64,000 nt of DNA from Cognatundibacterium luofuense. GTDB taxonomy: Bacteria; Pseudomonadota; Gammaproteobacteria; Burkholderiales; Burkholderiaceae_D. The stretch spans positions 1 to 64,000 of the forward strand of contig NZ_JAGSPN010000001.1 of assembly GCF_018139685.1 (NCBI RefSeq), in the 5' to 3' direction. Below the pieces are notes generated by a model. The model saw nothing but the letters and a program-made list of their open reading frames with translations. It was not told the origin of the DNA and made no database searches. Position 1 is the first letter of the stretch. Each line of letters begins with the position of its first letter. Below are positions 51,901 to 59,465 of this stretch, piece after piece. The position numbers were made by a program, and so were the translations under genes.

Positions 51901-53738
51901 GTGACGTGTTCGGTAACGGCATGCTGTTATCGGAGCAAATCCGCTTAGTGGCGGCATTTGATCACCGCCATATCTTTATTGATCCGGCACCGGATGTTGC
52001 GGTGTCCTTCCGCGAACGTCAGCGCCTGTTCAGTCTGCCGCGCTCCAGCTGGGATGATTACGATAAATCGCTGATTTCCGAAGGCGGCGGCGTGTTCCCG
52101 CGTTCTGCCAAGTCTATCCGTCTGAGCCCGCAGGCACAGGCTGCGCTGGGTATCAGCGCAGAAGAACTGACACCGAATGAATTGCTGCGCGCTGTGCTGC
52201 TGGCGCCGGTGGATTTGCTGTACAACGGCGGCATCGGTACTTATGTCAAAGCCAGCTTCGAAACCCATGCGCAGGTGGGCGACAAAGCCGGTGATGCCTT
52301 CCGCGTCAACGGTGCAGAACTGCGCTGCCGCGTGCTGGCAGAGGGTGGTAACCTCGGTTGCACACAGAATGGCCGTATCGAGTTCGCACAAAAAGGCGGC
52401 CGTATTTATACCGACGCGATTGACAATTCCGCCGGTGTGGATTGCTCCGACCATGAAGTGAATATTAAGATTCTGCTCGGTGGTATTGTGGAAGCCGGTG
52501 ATCTGACGCTGAAACAGCGTAATGATTTGCTGGCTTCGATGACGGATGAAGTGGCAGAGCTGGTGCTGACCGATAACTATTATCAGTCCCAGGCGCTGGA
52601 TGTGGCCGGTCATCGTCCGCTGTATGTGCTGGATGGTCAGCAGCGTCTGATGCAGGCGCTGGAGAAACAACACCGTCTGAACCGTGCGCTGGAATATCTG
52701 CCAAGTGATGAAGAAATCTTCCATCGCAAAGGCCGTCGTCAGGGGCTGACTTCACCAGAAGGTGCGGTAGTACTGGCGTATGCGAAAATGGCTGTGTTTG
52801 ATGAACTGATCGCTTCCAATCTGCCGGATGATCCTTTCTTTGGCCGCGCGCTGAAAGCCTACTTCCCGCAAGTCTTGTCGGAACGCTTCAGTGATGCGAT
52901 TTCACGCCATCCGCTGAAACGTGAAATCATCGCGACGTACATCACGAATACCGTGGTCAACCGTGCCGGTGCGACTTTTGTTAACTTTATCGCTTCAGAA
53001 TCCGGTGCCAGCGCTGCTGATGTGATCCGTGCATTCACACTGGCGCGTGAGATTTTCGATCTGGAACCGCTGTGGGATCAGATTGATGCGCTGGATTACA
53101 AAGTCGATGGCCGTCTGCAGCTGGATCTGTTATCCAAACTGATCGCAATTACGCAGCGTGCTTCGCGCTGGATGCTGCGCATCCGTTCACAGACTTCCGA
53201 TATGCCGACACTGATACAGCGTTATCAGCCGGCAGCACGTGAACTGCGTTCGCAACTGGAAAACTGGCTGCCGGCCAGTGCCGTGGCGACCTGGGCCAGA
53301 GAAAGCGATACGCTGGTGCAGGCTGGTGTGGAATCCGGTCTGGCGCTGGATCTGAGTGCGCTGGAATTCATTTTCCCGGCACTGGATCTGGTCGATCTGG
53401 CGGCTAATACGCAATCTGATCTGGAAAGCACCGCCCGTGCTTACTTCGGTGTGGATGATGAGCTGGGCCTCAGTGGCTGGCGCAATCAGATCAACCGCCT
53501 GCCAACCGATACCCTGTGGCAGACACAGGCACGTGGCAGTGCGCGTGATGACGTGTATTCGATTGCCAGCCAGATCACCCGTGGTCTGCTGTCGCGTCAG
53601 GAAGCTATTGCCGACTGGCGCGCACGCAATGAACAGGCGATTTCCCGCCTGAATCAGTTGCTGGCCACCATCACGGCACAGGCACCTGATCTGGCACCGG
53701 TCTCGGTTGCTTTGCGTGAACTGCGTCATCTGGCGTAA
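48981..53738 (+). CDS. NAD-specific glutamate dehydrogenase, large (180-kDa) type
   Basis: 1585 residues, close to the usual length of bacterial NAD-GDH of the L_180 class. N-terminal ACT-like regulatory regions (to about 700) precede the catalytic core: [21 protein letters not shown], substrate lysine in [11 protein letters not shown] (about 827-837), the [14 protein letters not shown] segment (about 965-978), and the nucleotide-binding [12 protein letters not shown]. The long C-terminal helical region follows. It converts glutamate plus NAD to 2-oxoglutarate, ammonia and NADH, feeding amino-acid carbon into the TCA cycle, and is often controlled allosterically. AAGGAGAG precedes the ATG. 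Monocistronic, with a strong terminator. Confidence 0.97.
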   Translation: [1585 protein letters not shown]

Positions 53739-53752
53739 GCAGTGCTGATGTA

Positions 53753-53785
53753 AAAAAAGGCCATCCTGCGGGATGGCCTTTTTGC
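53753..53785 (+). terminator. terminator of the glutamate dehydrogenase gene
   Basis: An AAAAAGGCCATCC-type arm pairs with GGATGGCCTTTTT around a short loop, with A and T runs on the two sides, so it may work in both directions. Confidence 0.93.
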
Positions 53786-53846
53786 TGGCGGACTCTCATA
53801 TTTGCTCAGTAGCCGCCAGCGCAGCCTGTAGCGGTGAAAAATGCTT

Positions 53847-53897
53847 CAAATGCGGTGTTCAGCATAGCGATTCCGCTCTCGTCGGCAGAAAGTCCGG
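53847..53897 (+). repeat. intergenic repeat, copy C
   Basis: CAAATGCGGTGTTCAGCA followed by TAGCGATTCC and GTCGGCAGAAAGTCCGG. The reverse complement matches copies E and F closely. It lies between the convergent glutamate dehydrogenase and FAD-oxidoreductase genes. Confidence 0.75.
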
Positions 53898-53960
53898 ACG
53901 TCCGGAAAGCTGTGATGACGATAACTGCACAACTTGTGCATTCGTTGTCGGGTGCTGCCT

Positions 53961-55478
53961 TTAGCGCCGGAAGTAACGGTCGACCAGCATGCGGGCTGAC
54001 AACATCGCACCGACGTAACCACCACCGGGGAAAGTCCAGGCACCGACCTGGTATAAGCCTTTCAGCGGATAGCGCATCGGGAAACGTCGCCACACGCCTG
54101 CCTGATCCGTCGTTTGCGCAAAGCCATTGATGCTGCCCATGTAGTTGCCGGTATACGTGGTCATGGTTTTCGGTGTTCCTGCTTCCAGTACTTCGATATG
54201 GGAACGGATACCCGGAAAACGCTGCTCCAGCTGAGTCAGCAAAGCTTCTGTCATGGCTGTTTTTCTGGCCTGATACTCATTTTTCTGCAGTTGTTGCCAG
54301 TGTTTTCCGGATACCAGCGCAATTATGCCGATGGTGGATTTTCCTGCCGGTGCCAGGCCAGGATCAACATTGGTGAATAAATTCAGAAACCAGCCGGTGT
54401 CACGAAAATTAATCTGCTCAGGTGCAGAGCACATTTGCTGAAACTGTGAAGAAGACGATAAACCATCGCAAAAAAATACGCTGTACTCATCCGGGCCAAT
54501 GCCAAACGTACTGAGCGGACAATCCAGACCAATGTAAATCTGAAATGCCGACATGGCGGGTTGCATGTTATCCAGTTTATTCAGAAATGAAGCAGGAAAG
54601 GCATCACGCCCGGCTAACTGGACGGTCGCCTGCGGGCTGATGTTGCTGATCACGTGCTGTGTCCGGATGTCGCCGATTTTTTTTGAGGTAAGTCCGGTGA
54701 CTTGCCCGTTCTGATGATGAATCTGAATCACGCTGCGGGAAGTTTCAATACTGCCGCCGGCAGCACGTACCGATTCTGCCAGCGCGTCCGACAAGCTTTG
54801 CGACCCGCCTTTGACCGAATAACCGCCGTGCGCCAGATAATCAAAAAACGGATAAGAAAAGTACGAGTACGCCAGTTGTTCCGGCGGCAGACCATAATAA
54901 GGCCATTGTGCTGCCAGAATTTCTTTCAGTTCCGGATGTTGTGTAAAGCGTGAAAAAAACTGATCTACTGTGTCATTGTCGTAGCGCATCAGACGCGGAA
55001 AGCGCAATGGCGTACTGAGTACTTTCCACCAGAACGGGTCTGGTGATTGTACGAAGCCGGACAATTGCTGATACATTTTTCCGGCAGCAGAAAACAATTG
55101 CCGGATATTCTCTGCTTCCTGCGGATAACGCTCGCACAGGAATTGCTGATAGGCATCAATGCCCTCATGTCTGACGATCAGATCGCCCTGACGGGTTACC
55201 AGCCGGTACACAGTTTTCTGTGGCAGAAAAGTGACCTTATCCGCGATACCGCAGTCCTGCAGACAGCGGTAGGACGGTGTGCCGGGTGTCATACCGTTCA
55301 TGGCATGCAGCGAGACATCAAATGTGAAGCCGCCACGCTGAAAATTGCTGGCGTAGCCGCCGACTTGTTTATAGCGCTCCAGTACCAGCACACGCTTGCC
55401 TTGCCGTGAAAGCAGGGCGGCTGTTGCCAGACCGCCGAGTCCGCCTCCGATGATCACGCTGTCATAATCCGGTTTCAT
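53961..55478 (-). CDS. CrtI/phytoene-desaturase-like FAD-dependent oxidoreductase
   Basis: 505 residues. The N-terminal FAD-binding motif IIGGGLGGLATAALLSRQG (9-27) with the second arginine/glutamate segment VLVLERYKQVGG, a GGYSVKGGSQSLSDAL core motif, and a C-terminal GAWTFPGGGYVGAMLSARM motif are those of the phytoene desaturase/retinol saturase group. Such enzymes desaturate, saturate or isomerise long conjugated chains. There is no carotenoid gene nearby; instead it is the last gene of a seven-gene acyl-carrier-protein operon, so an acyl-chain substrate is likely. GGAG precedes the ATG by seven bases. The 23-base gap from the thioester reductase supports one transcript. Confidence 0.92.
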   Translation of the reverse strand: MKPDYDSVIIGGGLGGLATAALLSRQGKRVLVLERYKQVGGYASNFQRGGFTFDVSLHAMNGMTPGTPSYRCLQDCGIADKVTFLPQKTVYRLVTRQGDLIVRHEGIDAYQQFLCERYPQEAENIRQLFSAAGKMYQQLSGFVQSPDPFWWKVLSTPLRFPRLMRYDNDTVDQFFSRFTQHPELKEILAAQWPYYGLPPEQLAYSYFSYPFFDYLAHGGYSVKGGSQSLSDALAESVRAAGGSIETSRSVIQIHHQNGQVTGLTSKKIGDIRTQHVISNISPQATVQLAGRDAFPASFLNKLDNMQPAMSAFQIYIGLDCPLSTFGIGPDEYSVFFCDGLSSSSQFQQMCSAPEQINFRDTGWFLNLFTNVDPGLAPAGKSTIGIIALVSGKHWQQLQKNEYQARKTAMTEALLTQLEQRFPGIRSHIEVLEAGTPKTMTTYTGNYMGSINGFAQTTDQAGVWRRFPMRYPLKGLYQVGAWTFPGGGYVGAMLSARMLVDRYFRR

Positions 55479-55501
55479 GTACTGACTCCGTCAACCGTAA
55501 T

Positions 55502-56641
55502 TCAGGCTGCTTTCGGCAGCGGGTAATATTGCTCAACCACATAGTTCACCGCTTGCCGCAAAATCTGCTCCATATCCGGTAAGCGGATGCCGGCTCTTTC
55601 CAGTCTGGCATCGGTACATCCGGTACGGAAATCACGGTCCCAGCTCAGATAGGTCTGATAAATGCTGAGCAGTGCCACCAGTCCGGGATGGATATTTCCG
55701 GCCTCTGCTCTGGCCTGAAATTCCTGATCAGACACGTATTCGAGCACCGGTGCTGCTGCAGCGCCCGCATGTGAACGGATTTTGCTCAACGCGATTTCAG
55801 CGACGATTTCCATCGGCAGACTGCGGGCAGTGCCCGCTGCCAGCAAGTGATTCTTACCCTGAGATTCCGCATCCTGACTGAGCCAGGCGATGGCATCACA
55901 GACGTAGTCGATCGGTACCATATCGGTACGTACTTGCGGATTAGCCGGTAAGCACGGAATGATCGCTTTTTTGCTGCAGGCCAGCTTCAGAAATTCCAGA
56001 AAACCAAACAGCTTACGGACTTTGCCATCTGCAGAAAGACACAACACCTGGCTGGGGCGGTAAATAGTGACAGGCATACGTTCGCGCGCCTGCGTCACCA
56101 TGATTTCTGCAGCCAGCTTGGTTTGCTCATACGGATTGGAGAAACTTTGTCCGCAATCCAGTTCATCTTCCAGCACCGCATCATGACGATTACCGCTGAC
56201 ATAGGCAGTTGATGCATAGTGCAGTTCGAAGGTGGGATTCGCTGCCATGCAGCGGTCAGCAAAGGCCAGCGTCGTGCGGGTGCAATCGATATTTCCGGCG
56301 ATGGATTCTTCCAGACTGGCGCTGAAACGGACATTCGCTGCGAAGTGGAACAGTTTCCAGCAATGCTGACTGACGGCCTGTGCCTGCTCCGGCGTCATGC
56401 CGAGATCCGGCTGACTGACGTCGCCTGTTAGCACGTGAATGCGGTGCTGTTGTGACTGCCAGAACGCTGGCATATCGATTGCCTGCGCCAGACGCTGGCG
56501 GGCTTCTTCATCGGATTTGCCGCGCACAATAGCCAGCAAATCTGCGTTCGGATAGGTTTGCAGCAAGCGGGAAATAATTGCGGAGCCGAGCGCGCCGGTG
56601 GCACCGGTCAGCACCAGTAAGGGGCGGGAAAAATTCATCAT
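55502..56641 (-). CDS. stand-alone thioester reductase-like extended SDR
   Basis: 379 residues. Extended SDR fold: LTGATGALGSA (11-20), LLAIVRGKSDEEARQR, HFAANVRFSASLEE (a motif of male-sterility/thioester-reductase domains), YASTAYVSG, and the catalytic Tyr171/Lys175 pair in NPYEQTK. This is the domain that releases chains from carriers as aldehydes or alcohols with NADPH in non-ribosomal peptide synthetases and carboxylic acid reductases. Here it is free, without an adenylation or carrier domain, next to a dedicated ACP gene. Start ATG 56641 or 56638; ribosome site weak. It lies between fabG-like and CrtI-like genes. Confidence 0.9.
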   Translation of the reverse strand: MMNFSRPLLVLTGATGALGSAIISRLLQTYPNADLLAIVRGKSDEEARQRLAQAIDMPAFWQSQQHRIHVLTGDVSQPDLGMTPEQAQAVSQHCWKLFHFAANVRFSASLEESIAGNIDCTRTTLAFADRCMAANPTFELHYASTAYVSGNRHDAVLEDELDCGQSFSNPYEQTKLAAEIMVTQARERMPVTIYRPSQVLCLSADGKVRKLFGFLEFLKLACSKKAIIPCLPANPQVRTDMVPIDYVCDAIAWLSQDAESQGKNHLLAAGTARSLPMEIVAEIALSKIRSHAGAAAAPVLEYVSDQEFQARAEAGNIHPGLVALLSIYQTYLSWDRDFRTGCTDARLERAGIRLPDMEQILRQAVNYVVEQYYPLPKAA

Positions 56642-56686
56642 AAGCTTCAGGTTTGCTGTTCTCGGAAAGAGTCGCCGTTGGCGGCT

Positions 56687-57427
56687 TCAGGCAGTCATGC
56701 CACCATCAATCACAAAGGTCTGGCCCGTAATATAGCGACCGCCCTGACCCAGTAAAAATACCGCCATACGTGCGATATCTTCAGTACTGCCGAGTTTTTT
56801 CAGCGGTACCAGATCACGCAGCTTTTTCAGTTGCTGATCATTCAGACCGGCAGTCATTTCTGTTTCGATAATGCCGGGTGCAATCACATTCACCCTGACA
56901 TTGAAGCGTCCGAGCTCCACCGCCATCGACTTTGTCATGCCTATCATGGCGGCCTTAGTCGCCGCGTAATTCGACTGACCGGGGTTGCCTTTAATACCGG
57001 TCACCGAACTGATATTGATAATGCAGGCATCACCGTTTTCTGCCAGATGCGGCAGCAGTGCATGACTGGTGTGATAGACCGAATCCAGATTGTTGCGTAT
57101 GACTTCGTGCCAGCGCGTCGCATCCATGACAAACAGACTGGCATCGCGGGTGATGCCGGCATTATTTATCAGTGCATACGGCGATCCGTATTCCGCGCAA
57201 AGCGATGCTGCTAAGGCGTTGACTGCTGCATGGTCTGTCATATCGCACTGAAATCCGCGACACCATGTGTCAGCGGTATGGCATTCTGCTGCCAGCGCTT
57301 CCGCCGTACTGGCGGATGACAGATAAGTAAATGCGACTGAGTAGCCTTCTTTCACCAGCATTCTGACCAGTCCTGCACCGATGCCGCGCGCGCCGCCTGT
57401 CACGAATACCCACTTCGATTGTTCCAC
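56687..57427 (-). CDS. 3-oxoacyl-ACP reductase (FabG-like SDR)
   Basis: 246 residues. Classical SDR with TGGARGIGAG (10-19), NNAGITRD (88-95) and the catalytic Ser141/Tyr154/Lys158 (NISSVTG and NYAATK), the PGIIETEM segment, and an ending VIDGGMTA typical of FabG. It reduces 3-oxoacyl chains on ACP using NADPH. This copy is a second, pathway-specific ketoreductase, since it sits within the KS/ACP operon. The start is GTG at 57427, which has GGAG six bases upstream; no in-frame ATG fits. Gap of 44 bases to the diiron gene. Confidence 0.94.
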   Translation of the reverse strand: MEQSKWVFVTGGARGIGAGLVRMLVKEGYSVAFTYLSSASTAEALAAECHTADTWCRGFQCDMTDHAAVNALAASLCAEYGSPYALINNAGITRDASLFVMDATRWHEVIRNNLDSVYHTSHALLPHLAENGDACIINISSVTGIKGNPGQSNYAATKAAMIGMTKSMAVELGRFNVRVNVIAPGIIETEMTAGLNDQQLKKLRDLVPLKKLGSTEDIARMAVFLLGQGGRYITGQTFVIDGGMTA

Positions 57428-57471
57428 TGCATTCTCCGGAAAAAACGGCGGGATGAATCCCGCCGGATTGA

Positions 57472-58386
57472 TTAAGCGATGACTTCGATATTGCCCGGTG
57501 CTTCTTCTGAATAACGGGCACGCTGAACGCCGGAAGTTTTCATCAGATAATTCAGATGCATGTCCTGAATATCTTTTTCTGAATACGGATTACGTTCGCC
57601 AAACAGGTCAGAGATGACGCGGTACTTTTGCTGAGTGATGCGTTTCAAAGGTTCCAGTCTGTCATTACGTTCAGACAGGAACAGCGGCATCATTTTGTTC
57701 ACGCCTTCGAAATAAGTTTCATGCACCATGGCGTTGTGATACAGCAGGCCCCGTTCGAGTGCGCCCAGTGCACGTTCCATGTGATATTCATCAGCCTGCA
57801 GCAGGTCACGGATCAGTGCCGACCATGCAGCAATATGGCGTGCTTCATCGTTACGGATAAAACCCAGTGCTTCTTTGAGTTGCGGATGATGAACACGGAT
57901 CGCGACATCGCGATACAGCTCGGTATTAATAATTTCGGAGAATAAATGCGCGAGGATGTAGCTGTATAAATCCCAGTAACGCCGGTCGTCATAACACCAC
58001 ATATATTTTTTGCCGAATTCACGCGGATTCATTTGCGCGATATAGTCAGTTTTACCCGTCGTAACGTAGTGATACAGGCTGCCCAGCGTAAAGCCGTGCC
58101 GCAATTCCTCGTAGGAAATAATGCTGACGTAAGAGAAAACCGGCGTCCAGTCTGCCAACCGGTCTTGTGACATGCCGGCTTCTTTTTCTTGCAGCAGTAA
58201 TTCATATAACTGCGTTGCAGAAGCCAGCCCGGAAAATTCGCCGTCACGCAGGCAATCCAGCAAGCTGATGATTTCGCGGTCGTGTGCATCAAGCTCACTG
58301 ACCCACGGAAACTGATAGCGGTCAGCCGCCCAGCGGCATTCATCTGACACGCAGCCAAACCGGGCAAGGGTTTCAAGTCCGCTCAT
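57472..58386 (-). CDS. diiron (acyl-ACP desaturase-like) oxygenase
   Basis: 304 residues, helical, soluble. Two carboxylate-bridge motifs are visible: EELRHG (93-98) and DEARH (180-184), the same pattern as EENRHG and DEKRH of soluble acyl-ACP desaturases; further Glu ligands are likely at 62-70 and near 151-156. Enzymes of this ferritin-like type activate oxygen to desaturate, hydroxylate or oxidise amines on carrier-bound chains. The gene is next to an ACP gene (17-base gap), so the substrate is probably ACP-bound. AAGGAG precedes the ATG. It is diverged from known desaturases, so N-oxygenase (AurF-like) activity cannot be excluded. Confidence 0.85.
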   Translation of the reverse strand: MSGLETLARFGCVSDECRWAADRYQFPWVSELDAHDREIISLLDCLRDGEFSGLASATQLYELLLQEKEAGMSQDRLADWTPVFSYVSIISYEELRHGFTLGSLYHYVTTGKTDYIAQMNPREFGKKYMWCYDDRRYWDLYSYILAHLFSEIINTELYRDVAIRVHHPQLKEALGFIRNDEARHIAAWSALIRDLLQADEYHMERALGALERGLLYHNAMVHETYFEGVNKMMPLFLSERNDRLEPLKRITQQKYRVISDLFGERNPYSEKDIQDMHLNYLMKTSGVQRARYSEEAPGNIEVIA

Positions 58387-58403
58387 TTGAATTCTCCTTT
58401 GCC

Positions 58404-58649
58404 TCAGGCAGTGACCATGCGGTCTTCGATATAGCTGCAGAACTGACCAAGGCTGGTGATCTGACCGGATGTGAAGTCATCAAAATTGATTTGTACGGCA
58501 AATTTTTTCTTCACCGCCAGCTGCAGAGAAACATAATCCAGACTGTCCAGCTCCAGTGCTGCCAGTGGCGTATCTTCCTTCATTTCTTCCGGTTCAAAAT
58601 CCACCAGATCCGCGATTTCATTTTTGAGAAATTCCAGTGTGCTGTTCAT
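58404..58649 (-). CDS. acyl carrier protein
   Basis: 81 residues, acidic, four-helix type. Phosphopantetheine attachment Ser36 lies in ELDSLDYV. The carrier holds the growing chain as a thioester. The ATG at 58649 with AAAGGG upstream is preferred over one at 58664. The DSL motif and the helix II surface (LDYVSLQLAVKKKF) are recognisable, but the protein is diverged from primary-metabolism AcpP. It is surrounded by a ketosynthase, dehydratase, ketoreductase and diiron enzyme, which marks it as a dedicated carrier. Confidence 0.95.
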   Translation of the reverse strand: MNSTLEFLKNEIADLVDFEPEEMKEDTPLAALELDSLDYVSLQLAVKKKFAVQINFDDFTSGQITSLGQFCSYIEDRMVTA

Positions 58650-58673
58650 GTGATTCCCTTTCAAAAAGTAAAA

Positions 58674-59465
58674 TTACAATTGCCTGAGCATCAGGCCGAT
58701 ACGTTGAATAAAACAAAGTTTTCCATCCAGCCAGACCGGTACTTCTACAGTCAGTACCATGCCATTCCCGGTTTGCATGTAGTCCGTGGTATGAACCGCA
58801 TATTCAAACGTGTGAAATGTCATATCATTCACAGAGGCTTGTAATGCCCGGCAAAAGAAAGCGCTGTGGGTGGTTTGCATGACGACGATTTTTCCGTCAG
58901 CGAGGTCATCGGCGCAGCCCGGACCCAGATGTTGAAAGAAATCTTCGTGAAAAACCTGATTGCCGTGTTCCTGTACATACTGTGCAAACATCAGCGCATC
59001 CAGCGCGATCCATGCCTGGCTGCACGCCTGAAACTGGTGCTGACAGCTATTGAGTTTTTGTTTCGCAATATCCGCATCCAGCGGGAATCGCTTACCCTCC
59101 GCTGGCCATACAGGTACATCGCAGGGCTGGGTCAGCGCAGACATGTAAACTTCGCCATTCAGATCTTCCAGTCGCGTTCTCGTACGTGCCGATCCCGGTT
59201 TCTTTTCGCTGACGATCTGGTAGGGGCGTTGCAAAGGCATTGCCTGACGCAGCATTGCCTGCCACTGCACCCAGTGTTCATTGCCGGCAGGAAGCGGTGA
59301 TGCCTGTTTCAGTCCCATCATTGCCAGCATGCCGTGAATGACAACATCGTCGTTGCCTGTGACTTTTGTAGCCACTGCCGTATCAAAATGAATGGGATTA
59401 AAATCTCCGGAATAATCCGCCCATGCCTGTAAATGGGCCGAACTGAACTGTGTCAGCTGCATCAT
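58674..59465 (-). CDS. MaoC-like hotdog dehydratase
   Basis: 263 residues. The N-terminal hotdog carries the hydratase/dehydratase signature DFNPIHFD (Asp21, His26) and VIHGMLAMMG. The second half looks like a second hotdog (HSAFFCRALQASVNDMTFHTF then VLTVEVPVW), suggesting a double-hotdog fold. It would remove water from 3-hydroxyacyl-ACP. The start overlaps the ketosynthase stop by one base (TAATG), so it is translationally coupled; a second ATG follows immediately. The ketoreductase and this enzyme together make the reductive half of a chain-extension cycle; no enoyl reductase is encoded here. Confidence 0.88.
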   Translation of the reverse strand: MMQLTQFSSAHLQAWADYSGDFNPIHFDTAVATKVTGNDDVVIHGMLAMMGLKQASPLPAGNEHWVQWQAMLRQAMPLQRPYQIVSEKKPGSARTRTRLEDLNGEVYMSALTQPCDVPVWPAEGKRFPLDADIAKQKLNSCQHQFQACSQAWIALDALMFAQYVQEHGNQVFHEDFFQHLGPGCADDLADGKIVVMQTTHSAFFCRALQASVNDMTFHTFEYAVHTTDYMQTGNGMVLTVEVPVWLDGKLCFIQRIGLMLRQL

